Below the pieces are notes generated by a model. The model saw only the letters and a list, made by a program, of their open reading frames with translations, made no database searches and had not been told where the DNA came from. The translations under genes and the position numbers were made by a program. A DNA stretch of 64,000 bases from Anisus vortex (Eukaryota; Mollusca; Gastropoda; Planorbidae), in NCBI GenBank assembly GCA_949126835.1, contig OX421506.1, forward strand, positions 16,188,447 to 16,252,446. Direction: 5' to 3'. Positions within the stretch are counted from its first letter, which is position 1; every line of letters starts with the position of its first letter. Shown in pieces: positions 15,231 to 28,930 of this stretch.

Positions 15231-16157
15231 CTAAATGATACGTTTTAACAAGATGTGTAAATGATACGCTTTCAGCAAGATGACTAAATGATACGTTTTT
15301 ACCAAGATGACTAAATGATACGCTTTCAACAAGATGACTAAATGATACGCTTTCAACAAGATGACTAAATGATACGCTTTTAACAAGATGACTAAATGAT
15401 ACGCTACAGCAAGATGACTAAACGATACTTTTTTACTAAGATGATTAAATGATATGTTTTTAACAAGATGACTAAATGATACGCTTTCATCAAGATGACT
15501 AAACAATACGCTTTCATCAAGATGACTAAACAATACGCTTACAACAAGATGACTAAATGATACGCTTTTAACAAGATGACTAAATGATACGCTTTTAACA
15601 AGATGACTAAATGATACGCTTTCAACAAGATGACTAAATGATATGCTTTCAATAAGATGACTAAATGATACGTTTTCACCAAGATGACTAAATGATACGC
15701 TTTTAACAAGATGACTAAATGATACGCTTTCAACAAGATGACTAAATGATACGCTTTCAACAAGATGACTAAATGATACGCTTTCAACAAGATGACTAAA
15801 TGATACGCTTTCAACAAGATGACTAAATGATACGCTTTCAACAAGATGACTAAATGATACGTTTTCACCAAGATGACTAAATGATACACTATTAACCAGA
15901 AGACTAAATGATACGTTTTCAACAAAATGACTAAATGATACGTTTTCACTAAGATGACTAAATGATACGCTTTTAACAAGATGACTAAATGATACGCTTT
16001 CAACAAGATGACTAAATGATACGCTTTCAACAAGATGACTAAATGATACGTTTTCACCAAGATGACTAAATGATACACTATTAACCAGAAGACTAAATGA
16101 TACGTTTTCAACAAAATGACTAAATGATACGTTTTCACTAAGATGACTAAATGACAC
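15231..16157 (-). other. Longest minus-strand open frame, judged non-coding
   Basis: This 308-codon open frame is only repeated nonapeptides. It reads SVSFSHLVE-like units first and switches to YHLVILLKA-like units at the 26-bp CTACAGCAA monomer, which shifts the phase by one base. The consensus minus strand has no stop in two of its three frames, so long open frames are expected by arithmetic. I see no domain, signal sequence or homology that I recognise. Many similar open frames elsewhere in the array begin at TTG or GTG rather than ATG. Base changes that are silent in one frame alter the other, with no sign that either is protected. Copies of this block differ by indels of other sizes. I regard it as a repeat shadow. 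Confidence 0.85.
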
Positions 16158-16160
16158 GAT
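15790..16160 (+). repeat. 189-bp local duplication (7 monomers)
   Basis: The rare monomer with TACACTATTAACCAGAAG occurs at 15,883 and again at 16,072, exactly 189 bp (7 x 27) apart. The same flanking monomers follow it in both copies. This is why the open frame on the minus strand here is the longest in the window. Confidence 0.85.
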
Positions 16161-19100
16161 TTCAACAAGATGACTAAATGATACGCTTTCAACAAGATGA
16201 CCAAATGATACGCTTTTATCAAGATGACTAAATGATACGTTTTCATTAAGATGACTAAATGATACGCTTTAAACAACATGACTAAATAATACGTTATCAC
16301 CAAGGTGACTAAATGATACGCTTTCAACAAGATGACTAAATGATACGCTTTCAACAAGATAACTCAAATATACCCTAACAACAATATGACATAATTATAC
16401 GCTTTTAACAAGATGATTAAATGATACGCTTTTAACAAGATGACTAAATGATATGCTTTTGACAAGACGACTAAATGATACGCTTTCAGCAAGATGACTA
16501 AATGATAAGTTAGCACCAAGAAGACTAAGTGATACGTTTTCACCAAGATGACTAAATGATACGCTTTAATTAAGATGACTAAATGATACGCTTTCAGCAA
16601 TATGGCTAAATGATACTTTTTCACCAAAATGGCTAAATGATACGCTTTCAACAAGATGACTAAATGATAAGCTTTAAAAAAGATGACTAAATGATACGCT
16701 TTTATCAAGATGACTAACTGATACGCTTTTAACATGATGACTAAATGATACGCTTTTAACATGATGACTAAATGATACGCTTTTAGCAAGATGACTAAAT
16801 GATACGTTTTCACCAAGATGACTAAATGATACGTTTTTACCAAGATGACTAAATGATACGCTTTCAACAAGATGACTAAATGATACGCTTTCAACAAGAT
16901 GACTAAATGATACGCTTTTAACAAGATGACTAAATGATACGCTACAGCAAGATGACTAAACGATACTTTTTTACTAAGATGACTAAATGATACGTTTTTA
17001 ACAAGATGACTAAATGATACGCTTTCATCAAGATGACTAAACAATACGCTTTCATCAAGATGACTAAATAATACGCTTACAACAAGATGACTAAATTATA
17101 CGCTTTTAACAAGATGACTAAATGATACGCTTTTAACAAGATGACTAAATGATCGGCTTTCAGCAAGAAGAATAAATTATACGTTTTCACCAAGATGACT
17201 AAATGATACGTTTTTACCAAGATGACTAAATGATACGCTTTCAACAAGATGACTAAATTATACGCTTTTAACAAGATGACTAAAAGATACGTTTTCACCA
17301 AGATGACTAAATGATACGCTTTCAGCAATATGACTAAATGATACGCTTTCAACAAGATGACTAAATGATATGTTTTCAACAAGATGACCAAATGATACGC
17401 TTTTATCAAGATGACTAAATGATACGTTTTATTAAGATGACTAAATAATACGCTTTCAACAAGATAATTAATGATAAGCATTCAAAAAGATGACTAAATG
17501 ATACGCATACAACAAGATGACTAAATGATAAATTTTCATTATGATGACTAAATGATACGCTTTCAACAAGATGACCAAATAATACGCTTTTATCAAGATT
17601 AAAAAAATGATACGTTTTTACCAAGATGACTAAATGATACGTTTTCACCACGATGACTAAATGATACGTTTTCACCAAGATTACTAAATGATACGCTTTA
17701 TACAATATGACTAAATGATACGCTTTCAACAAGATAACTCAATGACACCCTTACAACAAGATGACTTAATTATACGCTTTTAACAAGATGTGTAAATGAT
17801 ACGCTTTCAGCAAGATGACTAAATGATACGTTTTCACAAAGATGACTTAATGAAACGCTTTAAACAAGATGTGTAAATGATACGCTTTCAACAAGATGAC
17901 TAAATGATACGCTTTCAACAAGATGACTAAATGATACGCTTTTAACAAGATGACTAAATGATACGCTACAGCAAGATGACTAAACGATACTTTTTTACTA
18001 AGATGATTAAATGATATGTTTTTAACAAGATGACTAAATGATACGCTTTCATCAAGATGACTAAACAATACGCTTTCATCAAGATGACTAAATAATACGC
18101 TTACAACAAGATGACTAAATGATACGCTTTTAACAAGATGATTTAATGATACGCTTTTAACAAGATGACTAAATGATACGCTTTCAACAAGATGACTAAA
18201 TGATATGCTTTCAACAAGATGACTAAATGATACGTTTTCACCAAGATGACTAAATGATACGCTTTTAACAAGATGACTAAATGATACGCTTTCAACAAGA
18301 TGACTAAATGATACGTTTTCAACAAAATGACTAAATGATACGTTTTCACTAAGATGACTAAATGACACGCTTTCAACAAGATGACTAAATGATACGCTTT
18401 CAACAAGATGACCAAATGATACGCTTTTATCAAGATGACTAAATGATACGTTTTCATTAAGATGACTAAATGATACGCTTTAAACAACATGACTAAATAA
18501 TACGTTATCACCAAGGTGACTAAATGATACGCTTTCAACAAGATGACTAAATGATACGCTTTCAACAAGATAACTCAAATATACCCTAACAACAATATGA
18601 CATAATTATACGCTTTTAACAAGATGATTAAATGATACGCTTTTAACAAGATGACTAAATGATATGCTTTTGACAAGACGACTAAATGATACGCTTTCAG
18701 CAAGATGACTAAATGATAAGTTAGCACCAAGAAGACTAAGTGATACGTTTTCACCAAGATGACTAAATGATACGCTTTAATTAAGATGACTAAATGATAC
18801 GCTTTCAGCAATATGGCTAAATGATACTTTTTCACCAAAATGGCTAAATGATACGCTTTCAACAAGATGACTAAATGATAAGCTTTAAAAAAGATGACTA
18901 AATGATACGCTTTTATCAAGATGACTAACTGATACGCTTTTAACATGATGACTAAATGATACGCTTTTAACATGATGACTAAATGATACGCTTTTAGCAA
19001 GATGACTAAATGATACGTTTTCACCAAGATGACTAAATGATACGTTTTTACCAAGATGACTAAATGATACGCTTTCAACAAGATGACTAAATGATACGCT

Positions 19101-19949
19101 TTCAACAAGATGACTAAATGATACGCTTTTAACAAGATGACTAAATGATACGCTACAGCAAGATGACTAAACGATACTTTTTTACTAAGATGACTAAATG
19201 ATACGTTTTTAACAAGATGACTAAATGATACGCTTTCATCAAGATGACTAAACAATACGCTTTCATCAAGATGACTAAATAATACGCTTACAACAAGATG
19301 ACTAAATTATACGCTTTTAACAAGATGACTAAATGATACGCTTTTAACAAGATGACTAAATGATAGGCTTTCAGCAAGATGAATAAATTATACGTTTTCA
19401 CCAAGATGACTAAATGATACGTTTTTACCAAGATGACTAAATGATACGCTTTCAACAAGATGACTAAATGATACGCTTTTAACAAGATGACTAAAAGATA
19501 CGTTTTCACCAAGATGACTAAATGATACGCTTTCAGCAATATGACTAAATGATACGCTTTCAACAAGATGACTAAATGATATGTTTTCAACAAGATGACC
19601 AAATGATACGCTTTTATCAAGATGACTAAATGATACGTTTTATTATAATGACTAAATAATACGCTTTCAACAAGATAATTAATGATAAGCATTCAAAAAG
19701 ATGACTAAATGATACGCATACAACAAGATGACTAAATGATAAATTTTCATTATGATGACTAAATGATACGCTTTCAACAAGATGACCAAATAATACGCTT
19801 TTATCAAGATTAAAAAAATGATACGTTTTTACCAAGATGACTAAATGAAACGTTTTCACCACGATGACTAAATGATACGTTTTCACCAAGATTACTAAAT
19901 GATACGCTTTATACAATATGACTAAATGATACGCTTTCAACAAGATAAC

Positions 19950-21128
19950 TCAATGACACCCTTACAACAAGATGACTTAATTATACGCTTTTAACAAGAT
20001 GACTAATAGATACGTTTTCACTAAGATGACTAAATGATACGCTTTCAACAAGATAATTAATGATAAGCATTCAAAAAGATGACTAAATGATATGCATACA
20101 ACAAGATGACTAAATGATAAATTTTCACCATGATGACTAAATGATACGCTTTCAACAAGATGACCAAATGATACGCTTTTATCAAGATCACAAAATGATA
20201 CGTTTTTACCAAGATGACTAAATGTTACGTTTTCACCAAGATGACTAAATGATACGTTTTCAGCAAGATAACTAAATGATAAATTAGCACCAAGATGACT
20301 AAATTATACCTTTTCACCAAGATTACTAAATGATACGCTTTTAACAATATGACTAAATGATACGCTTTCAATAAGATAACTCAATGACACCCTTACAAAA
20401 ATATGACATACTTATACGCTTCTAACAAGATGACTAAATGATACGCTTTTAACAAGATGACTAAATGATACGCTTTTAACAAGATGACTAAATGATACGC
20501 TTTTAGCAAGATGACTAAATGATACGTTTTCACCAAGATGACTAAATGATAAATTTTCACCATGATGACTAAATGATACGCTTTCAACAAGATGACCAAA
20601 TGATACGCTTTCAACAAGATAACTCAATGACACCCTTACAACAAGATGACTTAATTATACGCTTTTAACAATATGACTAAATGATACGTTTTCACCAAGA
20701 TGATTAAATGATACGCTTTCAACAAGATAATTAATGATAAGCATTCAAAAAGATGACTAAATGATACGCATACAACAAGATGACTAAATGATCAATTTTC
20801 ACCATGATGACTAAATGATACGCTTTCAACAAGATGACCAAATGATACGCTTTTATCAAGATGACAAAATGATACGTTTTTACCAAGATGACTAAATGTT
20901 ACGTTTTCACCAAGATGACTAAATGATACGTTTTCAGCAAGATGACTAAATGATAAATTAGCACCAAGATGACTGAATTATACGTTTTCACCAAGATTAC
21001 TAAATGATACGCTTTAAACAATATGACTAAATGATACGCTTTCAACAAGATGACTAAATGATACGCTTTTAACAAGATGACTAAATGATACGCTACAGCA
21101 AGATGACTAAACGATACTTTTTTAGTAA
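19950..21128 (+). repeat. A2 block between A1 blocks
   Basis: This stretch matches the 7.3-8.6 kb A2 unit at an offset near 12,721. It has the same order of AAGCATT short monomer, TATGCATACAAC, TAAATTTTCACCATG, GATGACCAAATG, ATGTTACG, TAAATTAGCACC and GATAACTCAATGACACCC monomers. It ends where the 1,834-bp A1 duplication begins. Confidence 0.8.
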
Positions 21129-24100
21129 GATGATTAAATGATATGTTTTTAACAAGATGACTAAATGATACGCTTTCATCAAGATGACTAAACAATACGC
21201 TTTCATCAAGATGACTAAATAATACGCTTACAAAAAGATGACTAAATGATACGCTTTTAACAAGATGACTAAATGATACGCTTTTAAAAAGATGACTAAA
21301 TGATACGCTTTCAACAAGATGACTAAATGATATGCTTTCAACAAGATGACTAAATGATACGATTTCACCAAGATGACTAAATGATACGCTTTAACAAGAT
21401 GACTAAATGATTCGCTTTCAACAAGATGACTAAATGATACGCTTTCAACAAGATGACTAAATGATACGCTTTCAACAAGATGACTAAATGATACGCTTTC
21501 AACAAGATGACTTAATGATACGCTTTCAACAAGAGGACTAAATGATACGTTTTCACCAAGATGACTAAATGATACACTATTAACCAGAAGACTAAATGAT
21601 ACGTTTTCAACAAAATGACTAAATGATACGTTTTCACTAAGATGACTAAATGACACGCTTTCAACAAGATGACTAAATGATACGCTTTCAACAAGATGAC
21701 CAAATGATACGCTTTTATCAAGATGACTAAATGATACGTTTTCATTAAGATGACTAAATGATACGCTTTAAACAACATGACTAAATAATACGTTATCACC
21801 AAGGTGACTAAATGATACGCTTTCAACAAGATGACTAAATGATACGCTTTCAACAAGATAACTCAAATATACCCTAACAACAATATGACATAATTATACG
21901 CTTTTAACAAGATGATTAAATGATACGCTTTTAACAAGATGACTAAATGATATGCTTTTGACAAGACGACTAAATGATACGCTTTCAGCAAGATGACTAA
22001 ATGATAAGTTAGCACCAAGAAGACTAAGTGATACGTTTTCACCAAGATGACTAAATGATACGCTTTAATTAAGATGACTAAATGATACGCTTTCAGCAAT
22101 ATGGCTAAATGATACTTTTTCACCAAGATGGCTAAATAATACGCTTTCAACAAGATGACTAAATGATAAGCTTTAAAAAAGATGACTAAATGATACGCTT
22201 TTATCAAGATGACTAACTGATACGCTTTTAACATGATGACTAAATGATATGCTTTTAACATGATGACTAAATGATACGCTTTTAGCAAGATGACTAAATG
22301 ATACGTTTTCACCAAGATGACTAAATGATACGTTTTTATTAAGATGACTAAATGATACGCTTTCAACAAGATGACTAAATGATACGCTTTCAACAAGATG
22401 ACTAAATGATACGCTTTTAACAAGATGACTAAATGATACGCTACAGCAAGATGACTAAACGATACTTTTTTACTAAGATGACTAAATGATACGTTTTTAA
22501 CAAGATGACTAAATGATACGCTTTCATCAAGATGACTAAACAATACGCTTTCATCAAGATGACTAAATAATACGCTTACAACAAGATGACTAAATTATAC
22601 GCTTTCATCAAGATGACTAAATAATACGCTTACAACAAGATGACTAAATTATACGCTTTTAACAAGATAACTCAATGACACCCTTACAACAAGATGACTT
22701 AATTATACGCTTTCAATAAAATGACTAAATGATACGCTTTCAACAATATATTTAATGATAAGCTTTCAAAAAGAGGACTAAATGATACGCATTCAACAAG
22801 ATGACTAAATGATACGCTTTTAACAAGATGTGTAAATGATACGCTTTTAGCAAGATGATTAAATGATACGCTTTTAACAAGATGACTAAATGATAGGCTT
22901 TCAGCAAGATGAATAAATTATACGTTTTCACCAAGATGACTAAATGATACGTTTTCACTAAGATGATTAAATGATATGTTTTTAACAAGATGACTAAATG
23001 ATACGCTTTCATCAAGATGACTAAACAATACGCTTTCATCAAGATGACTAAATAATACGCTTACAAAAAGATGACTAAATGATACGCTTTTAACAAGATG
23101 ACTAAATGATACGCTTTTAAAAAGATGACTAAATGATACGCTTTCAACAAGATGACTAAATGATATGCTTTCAACAAGATGACTAAATGATACGTTTTCA
23201 CCAAGATGACTAAATGATACGCTTTTAACAAGATGACTAAATGATTCGCTTTCAACAAGATGACTAAATGATACGCTTTCAACAAGATGACTAAATGATA
23301 CGCTTTCAACAAGATGACTAAATGATACGCTTTCAACAAGATGACTAAATGATACGCTTTCAACAAGAGGACTAAATGATACGTTTTCACCAAGATGACT
23401 AAATGATACACTATTAACCAGAAGACTAAATGATACGTTTTCAACAAAATGACTAAATGATACGTTTTCACTAAGATGACTAAATGACACGCTTTCAACA
23501 AGATGACTAAATGATACGCTTTCAACAAGATGACCAAATGATACGCTTTTATCAAGATGACTAAATGATACGTTTTCATTAAGATGACTAAATGATACGC
23601 TTTAAACAACATGACTAAATAATACGTTATCACCAAGGTGACTAAATGATACGCTTTCAACAAGATGACTAAATGATACGCTTTCAACAAGATAACTCAA
23701 ATATACCCTAACAACAATATGACATAATTATACGCTTTTAACAAGATGATTAAATGATACGCTTTTAACAAGATGACTAAATGATATGCTTTTGACAAGA
23801 CGACTAAATGATACGCTTTCAGCAAGATGACTAAATGATAAGTTAGCACCAAGAAGACTAAGTGATACGTTTTCACCAAGATGACTAAATGATACGCTTT
23901 AATTAAGATGACTAAATGATACGCTTTCAGCAATATGGCTAAATGATACTTTTTCACCAAGATGGCTAAATGATACGCTTTCAACAAGATGACTAAATGA
24001 TAAGCTTTAAAAAAGATGACTAAATGATACGCTTTTATCAAGATGACTAACTGATACGCTTTTAACATGATGACTAAATGATATGCTTTTAACATGATGA

Positions 24101-24794
24101 CTAAATGATACGCTTTTAGCAAGATGACTAAATGATACGTTTTCACCAAGATGACTAAATGATACGTTTTTATTAAGATGACTAAATGATACGCTTTCAA
24201 CAAGATGACTAAATGATACGCTTTCAACAAGATGACTAAATGATACGCTTTTAACAAGATGACTAAATGATACGCTACAGCAAGATGACTAAACGATACT
24301 TTTTTACTAAGATGACTAAATGATACGTTTTTAACAAGATGACTAAATGATACGCTTTCATCAAGATGACTAAACAATACGCTTTCATCAAGATGACTAA
24401 ATAATACGCTTACAACAAGATGACTAAATTATACGCTTTCATCAAGATGACTAAATAATACGCTTACAACAAGATGACTAAATTATACGCTTTTAACAAG
24501 ATAACTCAATGACACCCTTACAACAAGATGACTTAATTATACGCTTTCAATAAAATGACTAAATGATACGCTTTCAACAATATATTTAATGATAAGCTTT
24601 CAAAAAGAGGACTAAATGATACGCATTCAACAAGATGACTAAATGATACGCTTTTAACAAGATGTGTAAATGATACGCTTTTAGCAAGATGATTAAATGA
24701 TACGCTTTTAACAAGATGACTAAATGATAGGCTTTCAGCAAGATGAATAAATTATACGTTTTCACCAAGATGACTAAATGATACGTTTTCACTA
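21129..24794 (+). repeat. 1,834-bp A1 tandem duplication, two complete copies
   Basis: Copy 1 spans 21,129-22,961 and copy 2 spans 22,962-24,794. Both start at a GATGATTAAATGATATG monomer. The offset is 1833 up to about 21,390, where copy 1 lacks one T (GCTTTAACAAG against GCTTTTAACAAG), and 1834 after that. Shared private variants include CTTACAAAAAG (21,227/23,060), GATTCGCTTTCAAC (TTCGC at 21,411/23,245) and a repeated TAAATTATACGC pair near 22,590/24,424. The copies abut directly, so this is a recent true tandem duplication. Confidence 0.93.
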
Positions 24795-27700
24795 AGATGA
24801 CTAAATGATACGCTTTCAACAAGATAATTAATAATAAGCATTCAAAAAGATGACTAAATGATATGCATACAACAAGATGACTAAATGATAAATTTTCACC
24901 ATGATGACTAAATGATACGCTTTCAACAAGATGACCAAATGATACGCTTTTATCAAGATGACAAAATGATACGTTTTTACCAAGATGACTAAATGTTAAA
25001 TTAGCACCAAGATGACTAAATTATACGTTTTCACCAAGATTACTAAATGATACGCTTTTAACAATATGACTAAAAGATACGCTTTCAATAAGATAACTCA
25101 TGGACACCCTTACAAAAATATGACATAATTATACGCTTTTAACAATATGACTAAATGATACGTTTTCACCAAGATGATTAAATGATACGCTTTCAACAAG
25201 ATAATTAATGATAAGCATTCAAAAAGATGACTAAATGATACGCATACAACAAGATGACTAAATGATAAATTTTCACCATGATGACTAAATGATACGCTTT
25301 TAACAAGATGACTAAATGATACGCTTTTAACACGATGACTAAATGATACGCTTTTAGCAAGATGACTAAATGATACGTTTTCACCAAGATGACTAAATGA
25401 TAAATTTTCACCATGATGACTAAATGATACGCTTTCAACAAGATGACCAAATGATACGCTTTCAACAAGATAACTCAATGACACCCTTACAACAAGATGA
25501 CTTAATTATACGCTTTTAACAATATGACTAAATGATACGTTTTCACCAAGATGATTAAATGATACGCTTTCAACAAGATAATTAATGATAAGCATTCAAA
25601 AAGATGACTAAATGATACGCATACAACAAGATGACTAAATGATCAATTTTAACCATGATGACTAAATGATACGCTTTCAACAAGATGACCAAATGATACG
25701 CTTTTATCAAGATGACAAAATGATACGTTTTTACCAAGATGACTAAATGTTACGTTTTCACCAAGATGACTAAATGATACCTTTTTTAGCAAGATGACTA
25801 AATGATAAATTAGCACCAAGATGACTGAATTATACGTTTTCACCAAGATTACTAAATGATACGCTTTAAACAATATGACTAAATGATACGCTTTTAACAA
25901 GATAACTCAATGACACCCTTACAACAAGATGACTTAATTATACGCTTTCAATAAAATGACTAAATGATACGCTTTCAACAATATATTTAATGATAAGCTT
26001 TCAAAAAGAGGACTAAATGATAGGCATTCAACAAGATGACTAAATGATACGCTTTTAACAAGATGACTAAATTATACGCTTTTAACAAGATGACTAAATG
26101 ATACGCTTTTAACAAGATGACTAAATGATAGGCTTTCAGCAAGATGAAAAAATTATACGTTTTCACCAAGATGACTAAATGATACGTTTTTACCAAGATG
26201 ACTAAATGATACGCTTTCAACAAGATGACTAAATGATACGCTTTTAACAAGATGACTAAAAGATACGTTTTTACCAAGATGACTAAATGATACGCTTTCA
26301 GCAATATGACTAAATGATACGCTTTCAACAAGATGACTAAATGATATGTTTTCAACAAGATGACCAAATGATACGCTTTTATCAAGATGACTAAATGATA
26401 TGTTTTATTAAGATGACTAAATAATACGCTTTCAACAAGATAATTAATGGTAAGCATTCAAAAAGATGACTAAATGATACGCATACAACAAGATGACTAA
26501 ATGATAAATTTTCATTATGATGACTAAATGATACGCTTTCAACAAGATGACCAAATAATACGCTTTTATCAAGATTAAAAAAATGATACGTTTTTACCAA
26601 GATGAGTAAATGATACGTTTTCACCACGATGACTAAATGATACGTTTTCAGCAAGATGACTAAATGATAAATTAGCACCAAGATGACTGAATTATACGTT
26701 TTCACCAAGATTACTAAATGATACGCTTTTAACAATATGACTAAATGATACGCTTTTAACAAGATAACTCAATGACACCCTTACAACAAGATGACTTAAT
26801 TATACGCTTTCAATAAAATGACTAAATGCTACGCTTTCAACAATATATTTAATGATAAGCTTTCAAAAAGAGGACTAAATGATACGCATTCAACAAGATG
26901 ACTAAATGATACGCTTTTAACAAGATGTGTAAATGATACGCTTTTAGCATGATGATTAAATGATACGCTTTTAACAAGATGACTAAATGATAGGCTTTCA
27001 GCAAGATGAATAAATTATACGTTTTCACCAAGATGACTAAATGATACGTTTTCAGCAAGATGACTAAATGATAAATTAGCACCAAGATGACTAAATTATA
27101 CGTTTTAACCAAGATTACTAAATGATACGCTTTTAACAATATGACTAAATGATACGCTTTCAATAAGATAACTCAATGACACCCTTACAAAAATATGACA
27201 TAATTATACGCTTCTAACAAGATGACTAAATGATACGCTTTTAACAAGATGACTAAATGATACGCTTTTAACAAGATGACTAAATGATACGCTTTTAGCA
27301 AGATGACTAAATGATACGTTTTCACCAAGATGACTAAATGATAAATTTTCACTATGATGACTAAATGATACGCTTTCAACAAGATGACCAAATGATACGC
27401 TTTCAACAAGATAACTCAATGACACCCTTACAACAAGATGACTTAATTATACGCTTTTAACAATATGACTAAATGATACGTTTTCACCAAGATGATTAAA
27501 TGATACGCTTTCAACAAGATAATTAATGATAAGCATTCAAAAAGATGACTAAATGATACGCATACAACAAGATGACTAAATGATCAATTTTCACCATGAT
27601 GACTAAATGATACGCTTTCAACAAGATGACCAAATGATACGCTTTTATCAAGATGACAAAATGATACGTTTTTACCAAGATGACTAAATGTTACGTTTTC

Positions 27701-28000
27701 ACCAAGATGACTAAATGATACGTTTTCAGCAAGATGACTAAATGATAAATTAGCACCAAGATGACTGAATTATACGTTTTCACCAAGATTACTAAATGAT
27801 ACGCTTTAAACAATATGACTAAATGATACGCTTTTAACAATATATTTAATGATAAGCTTTCAAAAAGAGGACTAAATGATACGCATTCAACAAGATGACT
27901 AAATGATACACTTTTAACAAGATGTGTAAATGATACGCTTTTAGCAAGATGATTAAATGATACGTTTTCACCAAGATGACTTAATGAAACGCTTTTAACA
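24795..28000 (+). repeat. A2 block, third occurrence
   Basis: A2 marker monomers return: AAGCATT short monomers near 24,835, 25,213, 25,590, 26,453 and 27,533, TATATTTAATGATAAGC at 25,981, and GATAACTCAATGACACCC pairs. The section around 25,480-26,650 is the partner of 9,900-11,070. The block near 27,185-27,425 repeats the 7,672-7,896 and 20,393-20,617 units. The block fades into domain B near 28,000. Confidence 0.8.
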
Positions 28001-28019
28001 AGATGTGTAAATGATACGC

Positions 28020-28540
28020 TTTCAGCAAGAAGACTAAATTATACGTTTTCGCCAAGATGACTAAATGATACGCTTTCAACAAGATGACTAAATGATATGC
28101 TTTCAACAAGATGACTATATGATACGCTTTTAACAAGATGACTAAATGATACACTTTTAGAAATATGACTAAATGATAACCTTTTCACTAAGATGACTAA
28201 ATGATACGCTTTTAACAAGATGACTAAATGATACACTTTCATCAAGATGACTAAATAATACGCTTACAAAAAGATGACTAAATGATACGCTTTTAACAAG
28301 ATTTGTAAATGATACGCTTTTAGCAAGATGACTAAATGATACGTTTTTAACAAGATGACTAAATGATACGCTTTCAACAAGATGACTAAATGATACGCTT
28401 TCAACAAGATGACTAAATGATACGATTTCACTAAGATGACTAAATGATACGTTTTTAACAAGATGACTAAATGATACGCTTTCATTAAGCTGACTAAATA
28501 ATACGCTTTCATCAAGATGACTAAATAATACGCTTAACAC
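28020..28540 (+). repeat. Left-edge block of domain B, repeated at its right edge
   Basis: This block recurs at about 43,200-43,725. The rare GATTTGTAAATG monomer lies at 28,300 and 43,484, an offset of 15,184, and TTATACGTTTTCGCCAAG and CTTTTAGAAATATGAC are also shared. A weaker third relative of the GATTTGTAAATG monomer is near 50,260. The two blocks flank almost the whole of domain B. Confidence 0.8.
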
Positions 28541-28930
28541 AAGATGACTAAATGATACGCTTTTAACAAGATGTGTAAATGATACGCTTTCAGCAAGATG
28601 ACTAAATGATACGTTTTCACCAAGATGACTAAATGATACGCTTTTAACAAGATGACTAAATGATACGCTTTCAACAAGATGACTAAATGATACGCTATAA
28701 CAAGATGACTAAATGATACGCTTTCAGAAAGATGACTAAATGATACTTTTTTCACTAAGATGACTAAATGATACGCTTCCATCAAGATGACTAAATAATA
28801 CGCTTAAAGCAAGATGACTAAATGATACGTTTTTACCAAGATGACTAAATGATACGCTTTCAACAAGATGACTAAATGATACGCTTTCAACAAGATGACT
28901 AAATGATACGCTTTCAGCAAGATGACTAAA

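Larger units (their letters stand above)
12600..19950 (+). repeat. A1 higher-order repeat, second block with three copies
   Basis: Three copies of a long unit are seen. Matching points at 13,695, 16,364 and 18,575 give periods of 2669 and 2211 bp. Matching points at 14,719, 17,415 and 19,626 give 2696 and 2211, so one copy has exactly one extra 27-bp monomer. Between the second and third copies, the segment ending 16,157/18,368 is shorter by 405 bp (15 monomers). Monomer order is otherwise kept, including the CTACAGCAA cassette, GATAAGTTAGCACC and the AAAAAAATGATACG monomer near 14,904, 17,600 and 19,812. Confidence 0.85.
1..28000 (+). repeat. Domain A: mosaic of A1 and A2 higher-order repeats
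   Basis: Domain A is marked by a 26-bp monomer containing GATAATTAATGATAAGCATT (for example near 1303, 2331, 3732, 7343, 9338, 14780, 20066 and 27533) and by monomers ending in CATACAACAA. A1 blocks carry GATAAGTTAGCACC and the TACTTTTTTACTAA monomer. A2 blocks carry GATGACCAAATGATACGC, TAAATTTTCACCATGATG and TATATTTAATGATAAGC. The two block types alternate: A1 at 1-6,550, 12,600-19,950 and 21,129-24,794, with A2 between and after. The right boundary near 28,000 was placed by eye where these markers stop, so it is uncertain by a few hundred bases. Confidence 0.8.
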
